Part shown: positions 55,169-64,000 of the stretch, piece by piece | Layout of the letters: every line of letters begins with the position of its first letter | Position numbering within the stretch: position 1 is the stretch's first letter | NCBI GenBank assembly: GCA_039621445.1 | Contig: CP154955.1 | Location: forward strand, 10,900,241-10,964,240 | Origin: Euglena gracilis | Lineage: Eukaryota; Euglenida; Euglenophyceae; Euglenales | DNA: 64,000 bases | Direction: 5' to 3' | The notes under the pieces: model-generated | What the model was told of the DNA's origin: nothing | Seen by the model: only the letters and a program-made list of their open reading frames with translations | Database searches by the model: none | Position numbers and translations under genes: made by a program

Positions 55169-55366
55169 GGGCTACGAGGGCTACAGCGAGGAGGCCGCCC
55201 TGGCCGCGGAGTCCGGGAAGCTGCTGGGCCAGCTGGTGAAGGCCCACTTCGCCGCCAGCTACGAGGAGTTCGTGGCGGCGGTGGTGCAGCGCGGCCACCC
55301 GCTGCAGACCCTGGTGGTGCAGGTGGCCCACACCCGGGTGCCGCTGCGGACGGAGGGTGGCGCGGC
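55169..55366 (+). CDS. exon of an unrecognised plus-strand gene
   Basis: The plus frame reads YEGYSEEAALAAESGKLLGQ, LVKAHFAASYEEFVAAVVQR and GHPLQTLVVQVAHTRVPLRT with nearly all third positions G or C, which fixes the strand. It ends where TTGTAGTTAGTGCG begins (GTAGTT donor possible). The exon is flanked on both sides by GCCGCGACCACCGCGG repeats. A short continuation (GEDSIQSTP) may follow at 55453-55478. The predicted fold is helix then strand; family unknown. Confidence 0.5.
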
Positions 55367-55452
55367 CATACTTGTAGTTAGTGCGCCGCGGCGCTCATGC
55401 CGCGGCGCGGCAATGAGCGCCGCGGCGCAAAAAAAATTTTTCCGCGGTGGTC
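55367..55452. mobile_element. short intron-like element with 16-bp hairpin
   Basis: It begins TTGTAGTTAGTGCG, contains GCGCCGCGGCGCTCAT and its complement ATGAGCGCCGCGGCGC, and ends in TTTTTCCGCGGTGGTCGCG. With a GTAGTT donor it would behave as an intron of about 85 bases between two plus-strand coding segments. Confidence 0.45.
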
Positions 55453-55478
55453 GCGGGGAGGACTCCATCCAGTCCACC

Positions 55479-56569
55479 CCAGGTCTGCCGGCACACCACC
55501 TTTCACCAACCCACAAATACATCAGCGTGCCACCCACCACTGTCACCATTCCGCCTGCATTACACAGACACACATTTACACGCTACACATCCACACACTC
55601 ACAAATCATTTCTTTACTTCGGAAACGTTTTGTGCGCGCAATTGCGCAAGTCAACAAGCAAAAAAGCACACACCAAGTCGCCTCTGTACCCTGCCTGGTC
55701 ATCCCCCTTGTAGGTTAACTCCAGACAGGGACAGCAGTCACACATCGCCGTAGGGCCTTAACCACCCCGCACGTCACACACATTTTCTCAACTGGTTGTT
55801 GGCAAAGCTTCTCAGGAATCACAACACATCCAGAAGTCATACAGGTCACCCCCCCCCTGTTGACACCACTGAGTAGGTGAAATCATCCACAGTACATGAG
55901 TGGTCAACACAACCCGCACTGGGTAGCATCACAACAAAAAGATAACACATTGTGCGCGCAATTGCGCAAGTAAAACGGGATCACTTTTCATCGCTGATAC
56001 AATTTGGGTCGTCACAACCACCCTCTCAGCAGCCACAATCAATAACGGTAGCAGTAATCGTTTGATGCGCGCAATTGCGCAAGTGTGCAACGCGCCATTA
56101 ATGAATTTCTGTTGGACGCCAATTAGAAGGTTCCAGTTCACTGGCCGTTTCTTCACCCTCGTCCAAAACAGGGGTGTTACACCCCTCTTCAAACACACCA
56201 AATCGCTTCGTAATTCGTATCTTGTGGCACCCAACACACCCTCACAATAATTCTCAAATCCACCAGGGGTGTACAGTTTCATCGTCAGCCAAACATACAG
56301 CGTCCACGGGCCACATTCAGGCCCCCAAAAGTGTAAACCCGTACGCCGCCAGATCTGGCCAGTTGCTTGCCGCGGGGTGGTGTGGGGTGGAAGTGGGTGT
56401 CGGTGGGTGCCCCGCGGGCAGCGTAGAGACAAGCAGCTGTGGAGAGGGAGAGGTACAAATTTTCGCGCGCCCGTCCGGTCGCGGAGCCCGGTTAGGACTT
56501 TGTATTCGAAGGGGTTCGAATTGCCCAGCCCTAACGAGTTCCGTTCGCGATCGCAAAAATTTTTTTCGG
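55479..56569. other. no gene seen; scattered palindromic modules
   Basis: TGCGCA-AT-TGCGCA modules occur at 55629-55655, 55948-55975 and 56062-56088. The remaining open frames are short and not splice-bounded. Confidence 0.5.
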
Positions 56570-56574
56570 CACAC

Positions 56575-56680
56575 AGGGTACAGGGTCCCAGGGGTTACAA
56601 AAAAAAGGTACGTTTGCGCAATTGCGCAAATTCTAAAGGAAAAACCCTTAAGTGCGAATTCGGCCGCCTAAGAAACCACT
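56575..56680. repeat. dispersed element end carrying a TGCGCA module
   Basis: The order ACAGGGTCC, TTTGCGCAATTGCGCAAATT, then CCCTTAAGTGCGAATTCGG and CCGCCTAAG repeats that at 7385-7480. Confidence 0.6.
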
Positions 56681-56862
56681 CTGGACCAGGAAACTGCCTC
56701 CAAAGTAAAGGTGTCAACTTTTTGCAGAGGCAGGTCAGAGACCTTGGAGTGGGTCGCTGACAACAAGCAAGCACCAAACGCAACATGCAGCATCCAAACA
56801 ACCAACAACGCAAGGATCAAATTTAAGGCGGGTGCCGACCCCACCCGGGGGGGTTGCCTCTT

Positions 56863-56981
56863 AGGGGGTGCCACTTCCACGTACACAGACAAAAAGGGCC
56901 AGAGGCGTACAACAGCGCCAGGCCAGAAGAAGGGATAAAAGGCACCAAAAAAAAAACAGCCACAGTGCACACAGGGGGGTG
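56863..56981 (+). mobile_element. short retroelement-like insertion with flanking repeats
   Basis: About 119 bases, starting AGGGGGTGCCACTTCCACGT and ending CAGCCACAGTGCACACA, lie between GGGGGGTTGCCTCTT and GGGGGGTGCCTCTT. It shares its right part with the intron insertion at 40443-40780, which is longer on its left side, as expected of variable 5' truncation. Confidence 0.55.
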
Positions 56982-57466
56982 CCTCTTGCCTGCCTGAGCA
57001 GGCACTCCAAGGCACCAAAAGGCACCAAGGTCCGACCCCCCCCCCGGGGCACATGGCCAAAAGTGCCTGGGGCCAAGGCACTTTTGGCCCCGAAGGCACC
57101 AGAAGCCCAGAGAAGCCCATTTTGGAGAAAGTTTGGGTCCACGAGCAGGCCGGCACCAACCAGGGGGTAGTGCCTCCTGCCCACGCACTCCAGGACCCCC
57201 GGGGTGGGGTCGACACCGCTTTAAAATTTATCCTTGTTGTGTGTTGTTGGTTGTTTGTATGCTGTGTTTCGTGTTTCATTTTGTGCATTGTGTGTTGTGT
57301 GATGTTTTTTGTGTGTTCATGTTGCACGTTGCTGCATGGCGTTGCTTGTTTGTTGTCAGCGACCCATTCCGAGGTCTCTGCCACCCCGAGACCCCCTCCC
57401 TCCGGGTCAAATCCAGCCTGCACAACACACCACATCCACCCATCCCCGCCTCTTCCGCCCGCCGCA

Positions 57467-57580
57467 GTGACGTGCCCGGCCCCGACCCCGCCCGCGGGGT
57501 GGGAGGTTGGGGCGGACTGCCGGCGGTTCTACAACAAGGATGCGGACACGTGCCCCGTGCGGTGTGGGCCGGGCAGGGCT
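57467..57580 (+). CDS. exon with first half of a cysteine-rich CCP/sushi-like domain
   Basis: After a GCCGCAG acceptor the plus strand reads VTCPAPTPPAGWEVGADC and YNKDADTCPVRCGPG, ending at a possible GTACGG donor. The C-P-x-P start, GW and closely spaced CPVRC pattern resemble complement-control-like modules found in secreted or surface proteins. The expected second half (C-x-x-NGTW...C) appears in a separate exon at 63666-63755. Whether both belong to one gene across 6 kb is not shown. Confidence 0.5.
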
Positions 57581-59605
57581 GTACGGGAATCCCCGCAACC
57601 CTATGGGTGGTGGGGGTGGGTGGGTGGGGGGGACCCCACCCAGCTTTTCCGTATTTCCAGGGCATACAATCACTTAGTCACTGGCCGACCCCCCGGGGTG
57701 ACTGGTTTTTTCAGAGTGATTCACTGGTTTTTCGAAAAGTGGAGTGACTCCCCCCCCGGACGTCCTTAGACGGCCGGAAATGCACTTTTCATTTTTGGTG
57801 GTTTTTTTGCGCACCTGCGCATTCTTTTTTGACCAGCTACGGGGCCATCATTTGACGGGGCGGCACATCCATCAACTGAAACCCATGGTACCGATATGGG
57901 TACCACTACCTTCGACCCCCGGGTTTTTTTCTGGGTAATCCAACTTTTTTGCATTTTGAAAATGATGGTTTGCCACCTCCGCCAATGAGGGGGAAAATCC
58001 CGACTGCCGAAGTAGGTGCGACACAAAACGCTCTTTCACGAGGACAGACCCTGGTCACCCTGGCCCAGTGAATGTGCAGGTGCACATTCACCCCCTTCTC
58101 TGTCCCGGCCTTCCCGGCCTCTTCCTGAAGTTTTGGACGGTTATTGTGGCTCCCAGGGGTTGTTGTGGGAAGGGGGTGCCGTGGCCTCTATGACTCGAGT
58201 GGAGGGGAGGTTCTGTGCCTTGTGTCGGAAGCAGGGCATGAGGGGGCTCTAGGGCGCTAGGGCGAATGTTTGTTGTGTGCATGTAGTCTGCATTCAGAGA
58301 GTGGTGGGGAGGGTGGGTTTAAATCCACACCAGATGTTTGTAGGGAGGGCTCATTACCCTCCTCAGGGTGCCTGCTGTTTGCATTCCACACAGTACACTG
58401 CACCCCTCCGTGACTGCTGCAGGCACAGCATGCCTCCAGTGGCACACGCCGTCTGCTCCCCATGTGCCTGAGGCACAAGAATGCGCACCTGCGCACTCTT
58501 GAGACCATACCTTCGCTGGCTGGCTGTGAGTCTATCTCCAGGAGAGCAGGAGGGGAGCAGCGCTGGGCATCCACAAGAGTGCGCACCTGCCCATTCTGTG
58601 AGGGGGAGTGCGCATGTGCGCATTCTCTGTGTTGTGGGGAGCTGAGTCTCGCACTCCTGAACCCAGTACCAGCATTGTGCAGGGCAACCCCCATGGTGCA
58701 CTGCTGGCGGTTTTGTCAGCGATTTCAGAGGCATCTCATTGCACAGGTGGATGCTGCCAGAGTAGGGTGTACGTCTCCTGGGCTGTGCCTCCACCTTGTG
58801 TGCTGAGTTTTGTTTGGCATGGTTCTGTATGGCAACCTCCAACCAGGGTGCTTTAAGGGGTGACACAAGAGGGGTGTGCGCATTCACCCCGATGTGCCAT
58901 GTTTGACTACAGCCATTGCGGATGGGGTGTGTAGAGAAGGTGTGTGCAAATGAGTTTTCTTTGGTCTTCACAGCAGTCAGGGGGGGTGTTGTTTTCAGTT
59001 CTAGCGTCGACTCTGAGTACAATAAACAAGGGTTCTGTGTGGTGGGTGACGTTTGTTGTCAACAAGGGCACAGGTGGGGCTCCTCCCCTGCCATGTTTCG
59101 CTCCAGGGCTGCCTCGTCCTCGGACACCATTCGATCCTCGCACAAAGGTCTACATTTCAGCCGTGTGGTTTCAAACCCAGGCCAGGCGGGGGGAGTTGGC
59201 GTGGGTGGTGGCATGCTCACCTGAGAGTACAATATTCAGCAGCGTGGCTGTATTTTAAAGAAAGGCACAGGACGCCTTTTCTGCACATGTGCGCATTCAC
59301 TGGCTTTTTACCCATGCCATGAATGGATGCTGACCCCAGTTGGGAACCAGGGTGCCCGTCACTGAGGAATTTCCTCGGGCATTGAAGTCCCTTTCTCATC
59401 CATTTTCCCATGGTACGACACAGTGGAATACACAGAAACAGCAGAACAGAATAAAATCTAAGGTTTATCGGTGAGTTTTTTTTTGTGATGTGCTTGTGCC
59501 AGACTCACGGTCTCAAGGGCCTGGAGAAATTTTTGGGCAAGGACTAACCAATGGTGTTCGCTTCTTTGAGTCCATTTGGATTGCGAAATAATTCCATGTT
59601 TACAG

Positions 59606-59890
59606 ACCGTTTCTGGGAATGATGCCGAAGGTGCCGACAGGGGTATTTCGCTCTCGAGGTGCCAGCCCAATGAGCACCGTGTGTGTGGAACCTGACACAA
59701 TCCCCTGCGTTGACCCTAAGTGTGGGGCACAATGGATTTTGCACCGTGCACCGCAGCCCAACATAAGGATGTTCAGGGCGACCATGGCTGTGTGTTGCCA
59801 TGCACCTTCTGGGGCGTGGTGTCGGACAACACTAACAACAACCAGCCCGTCACCTCTGCTGGGTGGGGGACGGTTGCATATGTGCGTTGT
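59606..59890 (+). pseudogene. exon remnant in unit A ('VEPDTIPCVDP' family)
   Basis: This is the counterpart of 62866-63141. A one-base loss near 59790 shifts the frame, so the MMPKV to VEPDTIPCVDP part and the LPCTFWGV to VTSAGWGTVA part lie in different frames. Confidence 0.4.
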
Positions 59891-60074
59891 GACGTGCATC
59901 ACATGTTCATGAGAGCAGCGTAGGCTGGGGTAGTGGACTGCAGTGGGTGAAGTCGAATGCGCAGGTGCGCATTCTGATTTGTACGATGATTTGAGCTGCA
60001 AGGGGTCAGTTCCCCTGTCACTGAAGGACATGAATTCGTGCCTTCACTCCTGTCGTCGCCAAGCCCAAGCCCAG

Positions 60075-60180
60075 GGTTTTCCATGCTGTCGTGTTTCAGG
60101 GTGTGGTCTGGTACAGTGACATTGTTGCCAAGGGTGATTATTTTGGTTCACCTCATACCATACCCAGTGCGTCCTTCAAC
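60075..60180 (+). pseudogene. truncated exon in unit A ('VVWYSD' family)
   Basis: It starts after the same CCCAG acceptor as 63332 and reads VFHAVVFQGVVWYSDIVAKG, with a 9-base in-frame deletion relative to unit B. The 3' half and donor are deleted. Confidence 0.4.
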
Positions 60181-61137
60181 AGCTATGCGCATTCCCCCTT
60201 CCCACAGCTTGTGTCCATTCCAAAAATGTGCACCTGCGTCTTCTTTTCGGTTTCCAAAAAAATGCGCATTCTTCGTCTTTGATACTCAGTGGCACCCCTC
60301 TTGTTTTGACCTTGGGAGGGCTGTGTCTCAATGGCTGCAAGGAGTTACTTCCCATGCTCATCCCAGGAGCACCAGCGCCGGCCGCAGGGCCGCTGCGGGC
60401 TGAGACCGACCTCCCCCCCCCAAATATTTGAACATATTGATTTCTTCTTAGACGGCCGGGAATGCACTCTTCATTTTTGGTTGTTTTTTTGCGCACCTGC
60501 CCATTCTTTTGTGACCAAGTGTGTTGCCATCACTTGACGAGGCGGCCGACCCGTCAGCTGAAACCCCTGGTACCAAAATGGGTACCACTGCCTTCGACCC
60601 CTGGGTTTTTTCCTGGGCAAACCGACTTTTTTCGTTTTGAAAATAACGGTTTAGCACCTCCGCCGACCGGGGGGAAACCCCCGTCTGCCGAAGTAGGTGC
60701 GACACGAAACGCTGTTTCACGAGGACAAACCCTCGTCAGGTGAAGGCGTTGTACCTGTGGCTGTCCCCCCTGTTTTAAGGTGCCCAGTGAATGCGCAGGT
60801 GCGCGTTCACCCCCTCCCCGTCCCAGCCTTTTCCTGAAGTTTTGGACGGTTATTGTGGCTCCCGGGGGTGGTTGTGGGAAGGGGGCACTGCGGTCTCCAC
60901 AGTTAGAGTGGAGGGGAGGTTCTGTGCCCTGTACTGGAAGCAGGGCACGAGGGGGCGATGGTGAATGTTTGTTGTGTGTGTGTACTCTGCATTCAGAGAG
61001 TGGCGGGGTGGGTGTGTTTAAATCCACACCAGATGTGTGTTGGGAAGGCATTCCACATGCTGCACTGCACCCCTCTGTGACACATGCAGGCACAGCATCC
61101 CTCCAGTGGCGCACGCCGTCCGCTCCGCATGTGCCTT

Positions 61138-61768
61138 CTCATAGGCACCACGGCACATCACCATGTGTGACCACCTGTGTTTGGGTCTGACTTTTGGGAT
61201 GGGGTGCTGGGTATGGAAGGGGGGGGGGCTGGCTTTGCACGCCTTTCCTGTGTGTCACTAGCGTTTACAGCTACGGAGTGGAGCCCAGGGTTTGATATAA
61301 AGAGGGCGTACATGGTTTAGGTGGGGGGGGTGCCACCCCCCTCCCCCCCCCCTCCTGGCCCGCAGGGGGTCCGGACCACCCCCCCCCCACCTGCCAGGGG
61401 GGTCCGGACCGACCCTTGGGGGGTTCCCGGGACCCCCCCCCCCCAAAAAGGGTCAATTTTTTCCTCCGGCTCTTCGCGCCGAAATTTTTTTTGCATTTTT
61501 GGCACATTTTTGCCCAAAAAGTGCCCAAAATGGCACTTTTGGTCGTTTTGGGGGGTCAAAAATTTTCGGTAACCCAGACCGCGCACCTGTTTAGGTGGGG
61601 GGGTGTCCCCCCCCCCTCCTGGCCCGCAGGGGGGGTCCGGACCGCCCCCCCACCTGTCCTTATATAGAACCCTGGCGGAGCCTCGCTCCAACCCTTTCTG
61701 CCACAGATTACATTCTCCAGAACAGCCCTCACAAACGATATAAAATGGCTCCTCTCCGAGGTTGCATC
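61138..61768. mobile_element. copy-specific insertion with C/G-run module
   Basis: Unit A reads straight through GCATGTGCCT-GAGGCACAAG-like sequence where unit B has about 630 bases. The insert contains two direct copies of a TTTAGGTGGGGGGG / CCTGGCCCGCAGGGGG block (61316-61393 and 61591-61655) around a GCTCTTCGCGCCGAAA segment like those at 24650 and 33265. No clean target duplication was found. Confidence 0.5.
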
Positions 61769-62865
61769 AGGCACAAGAATTTGCACGTGCGCACTCTTGA
61801 GACCATACCTTCGCTGGCTGGCTGTGAGTCTATCTGCAGGAGAGCAGGAGGGGAGCAGCGCCGGGCATCCACAAGAGTGCGCACCTGCGCATTTCATGAG
61901 GGGGAGTGCGCATGTGCGCATTCTCTGTGTTGTGGGGAGCTGAGTCTCGCACTCCTGAACCCAGTGCCAGCACAGCATTGTGGCAGGGCAACCCCCATGG
62001 TGCACTGCTGGCCTTTTTGTTAGCAATTTCAGAGGCATCTCATTGCACAGGTGGATGCCGCCAGAGTAGGGTGTATGTCTCCTGGGCTGTGCCTCCACCT
62101 TGTGTGCTGAGTTTTGTTTGGCATGGTTCTGTATGGCAACCTCCAACCAGGGTGCTTTAAGGGGTGACACAAGAAGGGAATGCGCATGTGCGCATTCACC
62201 CCGATGTGCCATGTTTGACTGCAGCCATTGCGGATGGGGTGTGTGGCGAAGGTGTGTGCATATGTGCTTTCCTTGGTCTTCACAGCCGCCAGGGGATGTG
62301 TAGTTTCAGTGCTGGAGCGTCGACTCTGAGTACATGATAAAAAAGGGTTCTGTGTGGTGGGTGACGTTCTTTGCCAGCAAGGCCACCATCATTCGATCCT
62401 CACAGGGAGGTCTACACCTCAGCCATGTGGTTTCAAACCCAGGCCAGGCGGGGGGAGTTGGCGTGGGTGGTGGCATACCCACCTGGGAGTGCAAATATTC
62501 GGCGGTGTGGCTGTATTTTAAAGAAAGGCACAGGACGATTTTTTGCGCATGTGCGCATTCACCGGCTTTTCACTCATGCCATGAAGGACTGCTGACCGCA
62601 TTTGGGAGTTAGGGTGCCCATCACTGAGGAATTTCCTTGGGCACTGAAGTCCCTTTCTCATCCGTTTTCCATTGGTACGACACAATGGAATGCACGGAAA
62701 AAGCAGAACGAAAAAATTACTGGGTTTATCGGCAAGTTTTTGTTCTGATGTGCTTGTGCCTGTCTCACAATCTCAAGGGCCTGGAGAAATTTTGGGGCAA
62801 GGACTGACCAGTGGTGTTCGCTTCTTTGAATCCAGTTGGATTGTGAATTAATTCTGTGTTTACAG

Positions 62866-63141
62866 ACCGTTTTTGGGAATGATGCCGAAGGTGGTGACAG
62901 GCGAGTTTCGCTCTCGAGGAGCCAGCCCAGAGAGCACCGTGTGTGTGGAACCTGACACAATCCCCTGCGTTGACCCTAATTGTGGGGCACAGTGCTCCTT
63001 GCACCGTGCACCGCAGCCCAACGTAAGGTTGTTCAGTGCGGCCATTGGTTGTCTGCTGCCATGCACGCTCTGGGGCGTGGGGTTGGACAACGCTGGCATC
63101 AACCGGCCCATCACCTTCGCCGGGTGGGTGACGGTTGCACG
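62866..63141 (+). CDS. exon candidate in unit B ('VEPDTIPCVDP' family)
   Basis: The exon follows TTTACAG and is open through TGEFRSRGASPESTVCVEPD, TIPCVDPNCGAQCSLHRAPQ and LLPCTLWGVGLDNAGINRPI to FAGWVTVA, then meets a GTGCGT donor. Cysteines and hydrophobic runs suggest a folded extracellular or capsid-like beta domain, but nothing specific was recognised. The minus strand is also open over part of it, so the strand is inferred from splice sites. Confidence 0.4.
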
Positions 63142-63331
63142 TGCGTTTTGATGTGCTCCACACGTTCATAAGAGCAGCGTAGGCTGGGCTGGGCACTGGA
63201 CTGCAGCGGGTGAAGTCAAATGCGCAGGTGCGCATTCTGATATGTTCGGTGACTTGACCTGCAGCGGGGCAGTTCCCCTGTCACTGAAGGGCATGAATTT
63301 GTGCCTTGACACTTGCCGTCGCCGAGCCCAG

Positions 63332-63486
63332 GGTTTTCCACGCCGCTGCAGGTGTCGTGTTCCAGGGTGTGGTCTGGTACAGCGACGTTGCTGCCCAGGG
63401 TGATTCTCTTGGTTCAATTGCCCCTCACACACCCATGTTCTACAAGCCCGAAACCACATCACATCGGTGCACAACTCGGATTCAAG
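63332..63486 (+). CDS. exon in unit B ('VVWYSD' family)
   Basis: The exon lies between a GAGCCCAG acceptor and a GTAGGC donor and is fully open: VFHAAAGVVFQGVVWYSDVA, then AQGDSLGSIAPHTPMFYKPE and TTSHRCTTRIQ. Of the exons in this region it has the best pair of splice sites. Family not recognised. Confidence 0.5.
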
Positions 63487-63665
63487 GTAGGCAAACAACA
63501 GGCCATACCCAGTGTGTCCTTCAACATCAATGCGCATGTGCGCATTCCGCCTTCCCACAGCCTGTGTCCATTCCAAAAAAATGCGCACCTGCGCATTCTT
63601 TTGGGTTTCCAAAAATGCGCAGGTGAGCGGGTGCCATGGGGGACCCCCCATGCCTTCCTGGACAG

Positions 63666-63755
63666 CCCTGGGGCCGGGGCTGGCCGGGGACCCGTCCGCG
63701 GAGTGTGCCGAGAACGGGACGTGGGCGTTCGAGGGGGCCTGTCGAGCCGGGCTAG
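63666..63755 (+). CDS. exon with second half of a cysteine-rich CCP/sushi-like domain
   Basis: After a GGACAG acceptor the plus strand reads LGPGLAGDPSAECAENGTWA then FEGACRA before a GTTTGG donor. The C-x-NGTW-C end is the classic close of a CCP-like module and complements the CPVRCGPG start in the exon at 57467-57580. Confidence 0.5.
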   Translation, partial: PWGRGWPGTRPRSVPRTGRGRSRGPVEPG

Positions 63756-64000
63756 GTTTGGCGGCTTCTGTGTGCCTGCTTTAGGTGTTGCCTTTAAGAC
63801 AAAGGGGTGGCGTTGGGCGGGGGGGGGGCATAAAAGCTCGTGGTTTTTGGGGGGGGGGGTTGGAAGAAGTTTGCATTTTTTGTTTGTTTGTTTGCATTTT
63901 TTTCAATTTTGTGTCGCTTTTTTTGAGGGTCCAAGTTGAGCCCCCCCCCCCCTAAGTTGGGCAGCGGGTGGGTCTTGGGGAATCATTTTGGCAGTTAATT
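63756..64000. other. G-run rich end of the window; no gene seen
   Basis: Several G-runs and one C-run near 63940 dominate. It may be the intron following the CCP-like exon. Confidence 0.4.

Larger units (their letters stand above)
57767..60446. repeat. diverged tandem duplication, unit A (about 2.68 kb)
   Basis: It starts TTAGACGGCCGGAAATGCAC and is followed directly by unit B starting TTAGACGGCCGGGAATGCAC. The units share order throughout, with many indels. Confidence 0.85.
60447..63640. repeat. diverged tandem duplication, unit B
   Basis: It matches unit A but carries about 630 extra bases at 61138-61768 and a fuller version of the exon at 63332-63486. Confidence 0.85.

Noticed and set aside
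58363-59022. 219-residue minus-strand open frame conserved in the duplicate at 61556-62212, with a 6-base in-frame indel
   Set aside because: Conservation follows from the tandem duplication; composition is not protein-like, it spans palindromic modules, and the plus strand has better splice-bounded exons. It deserves a transcript check but cannot be supported as a gene.
1-64000. Dinoflagellate assignment
   Set aside because: Genome style (introner-like elements, repeats, G/C-rich codons) would fit, but no spliced-leader sequence, marker gene or typical non-canonical donor pattern was found, so the lineage is left open.

Overview
The window is eukaryotic nuclear DNA, most likely from a microbial alga or other protist; no marker gene fixes the lineage. 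The evidence is GT-AG introns with CTAAC-like branch sites, coding exons with strongly G/C third codon positions set in A/T-richer non-coding DNA, very many C/G homopolymers, and dense young repeats. No rRNA, tRNA, spliced-leader, CRISPR or bacterial operon signal was seen.

Layout. 1-18.2 kb is built from segmental duplications: a near-identical 3.27-kb tandem repeat at 1-4.9 kb, a diverged relative at 15.2-18.1 kb, and a second pair at 8.2-11.0 and 11.1-14.8 kb. Inside them are broken minus-strand exons of unrecognised genes. 18.2-33.5 kb is a repeat desert of C/G runs, C-TTCG-G hairpin modules, tandem repeats and two large inverted-repeat elements of one apparently undescribed family (22931-24258 and 25337-26279), with a few isolated exon candidates. 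33.5-36.3 kb has G/C-rich plus-strand terminal exons and a foldback element with a 13-14-bp target duplication. 38-56 kb is the gene-rich part: a minus-strand multi-exon gene with a ParB/sulfiredoxin-like N-terminal region (38161-50649), split in its first coding exon by a full-length LINE (42588-50573, plus strand, 18-bp target-site duplication); a second minus-strand gene at 51932-54658; and a plus-strand gene fragment at 55.2-55.5 kb. 57.5-64 kb has cysteine-rich CCP-like half-domain exons flanking a diverged tandem duplication.

Three things run through the window. First, a 14-bp module, TGCGCA-NN-TGCGCA (two self-palindromic hexamers 2 bp apart), occurs dozens of times, mostly in introns and spacers, often with long complementary arms, and in one case supplies a 3' splice site. 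Second, several introns look like insertions: one is bounded by a 16-bp direct repeat, and another element end abuts exons of two genes in opposite orientation, as expected for introners. Third, most frame breaks in the LINE and host genes are one missing base in C runs, so many apparent breaks may be consensus errors. How the genes work together cannot be read from this window: neither large gene could be assigned a pathway.
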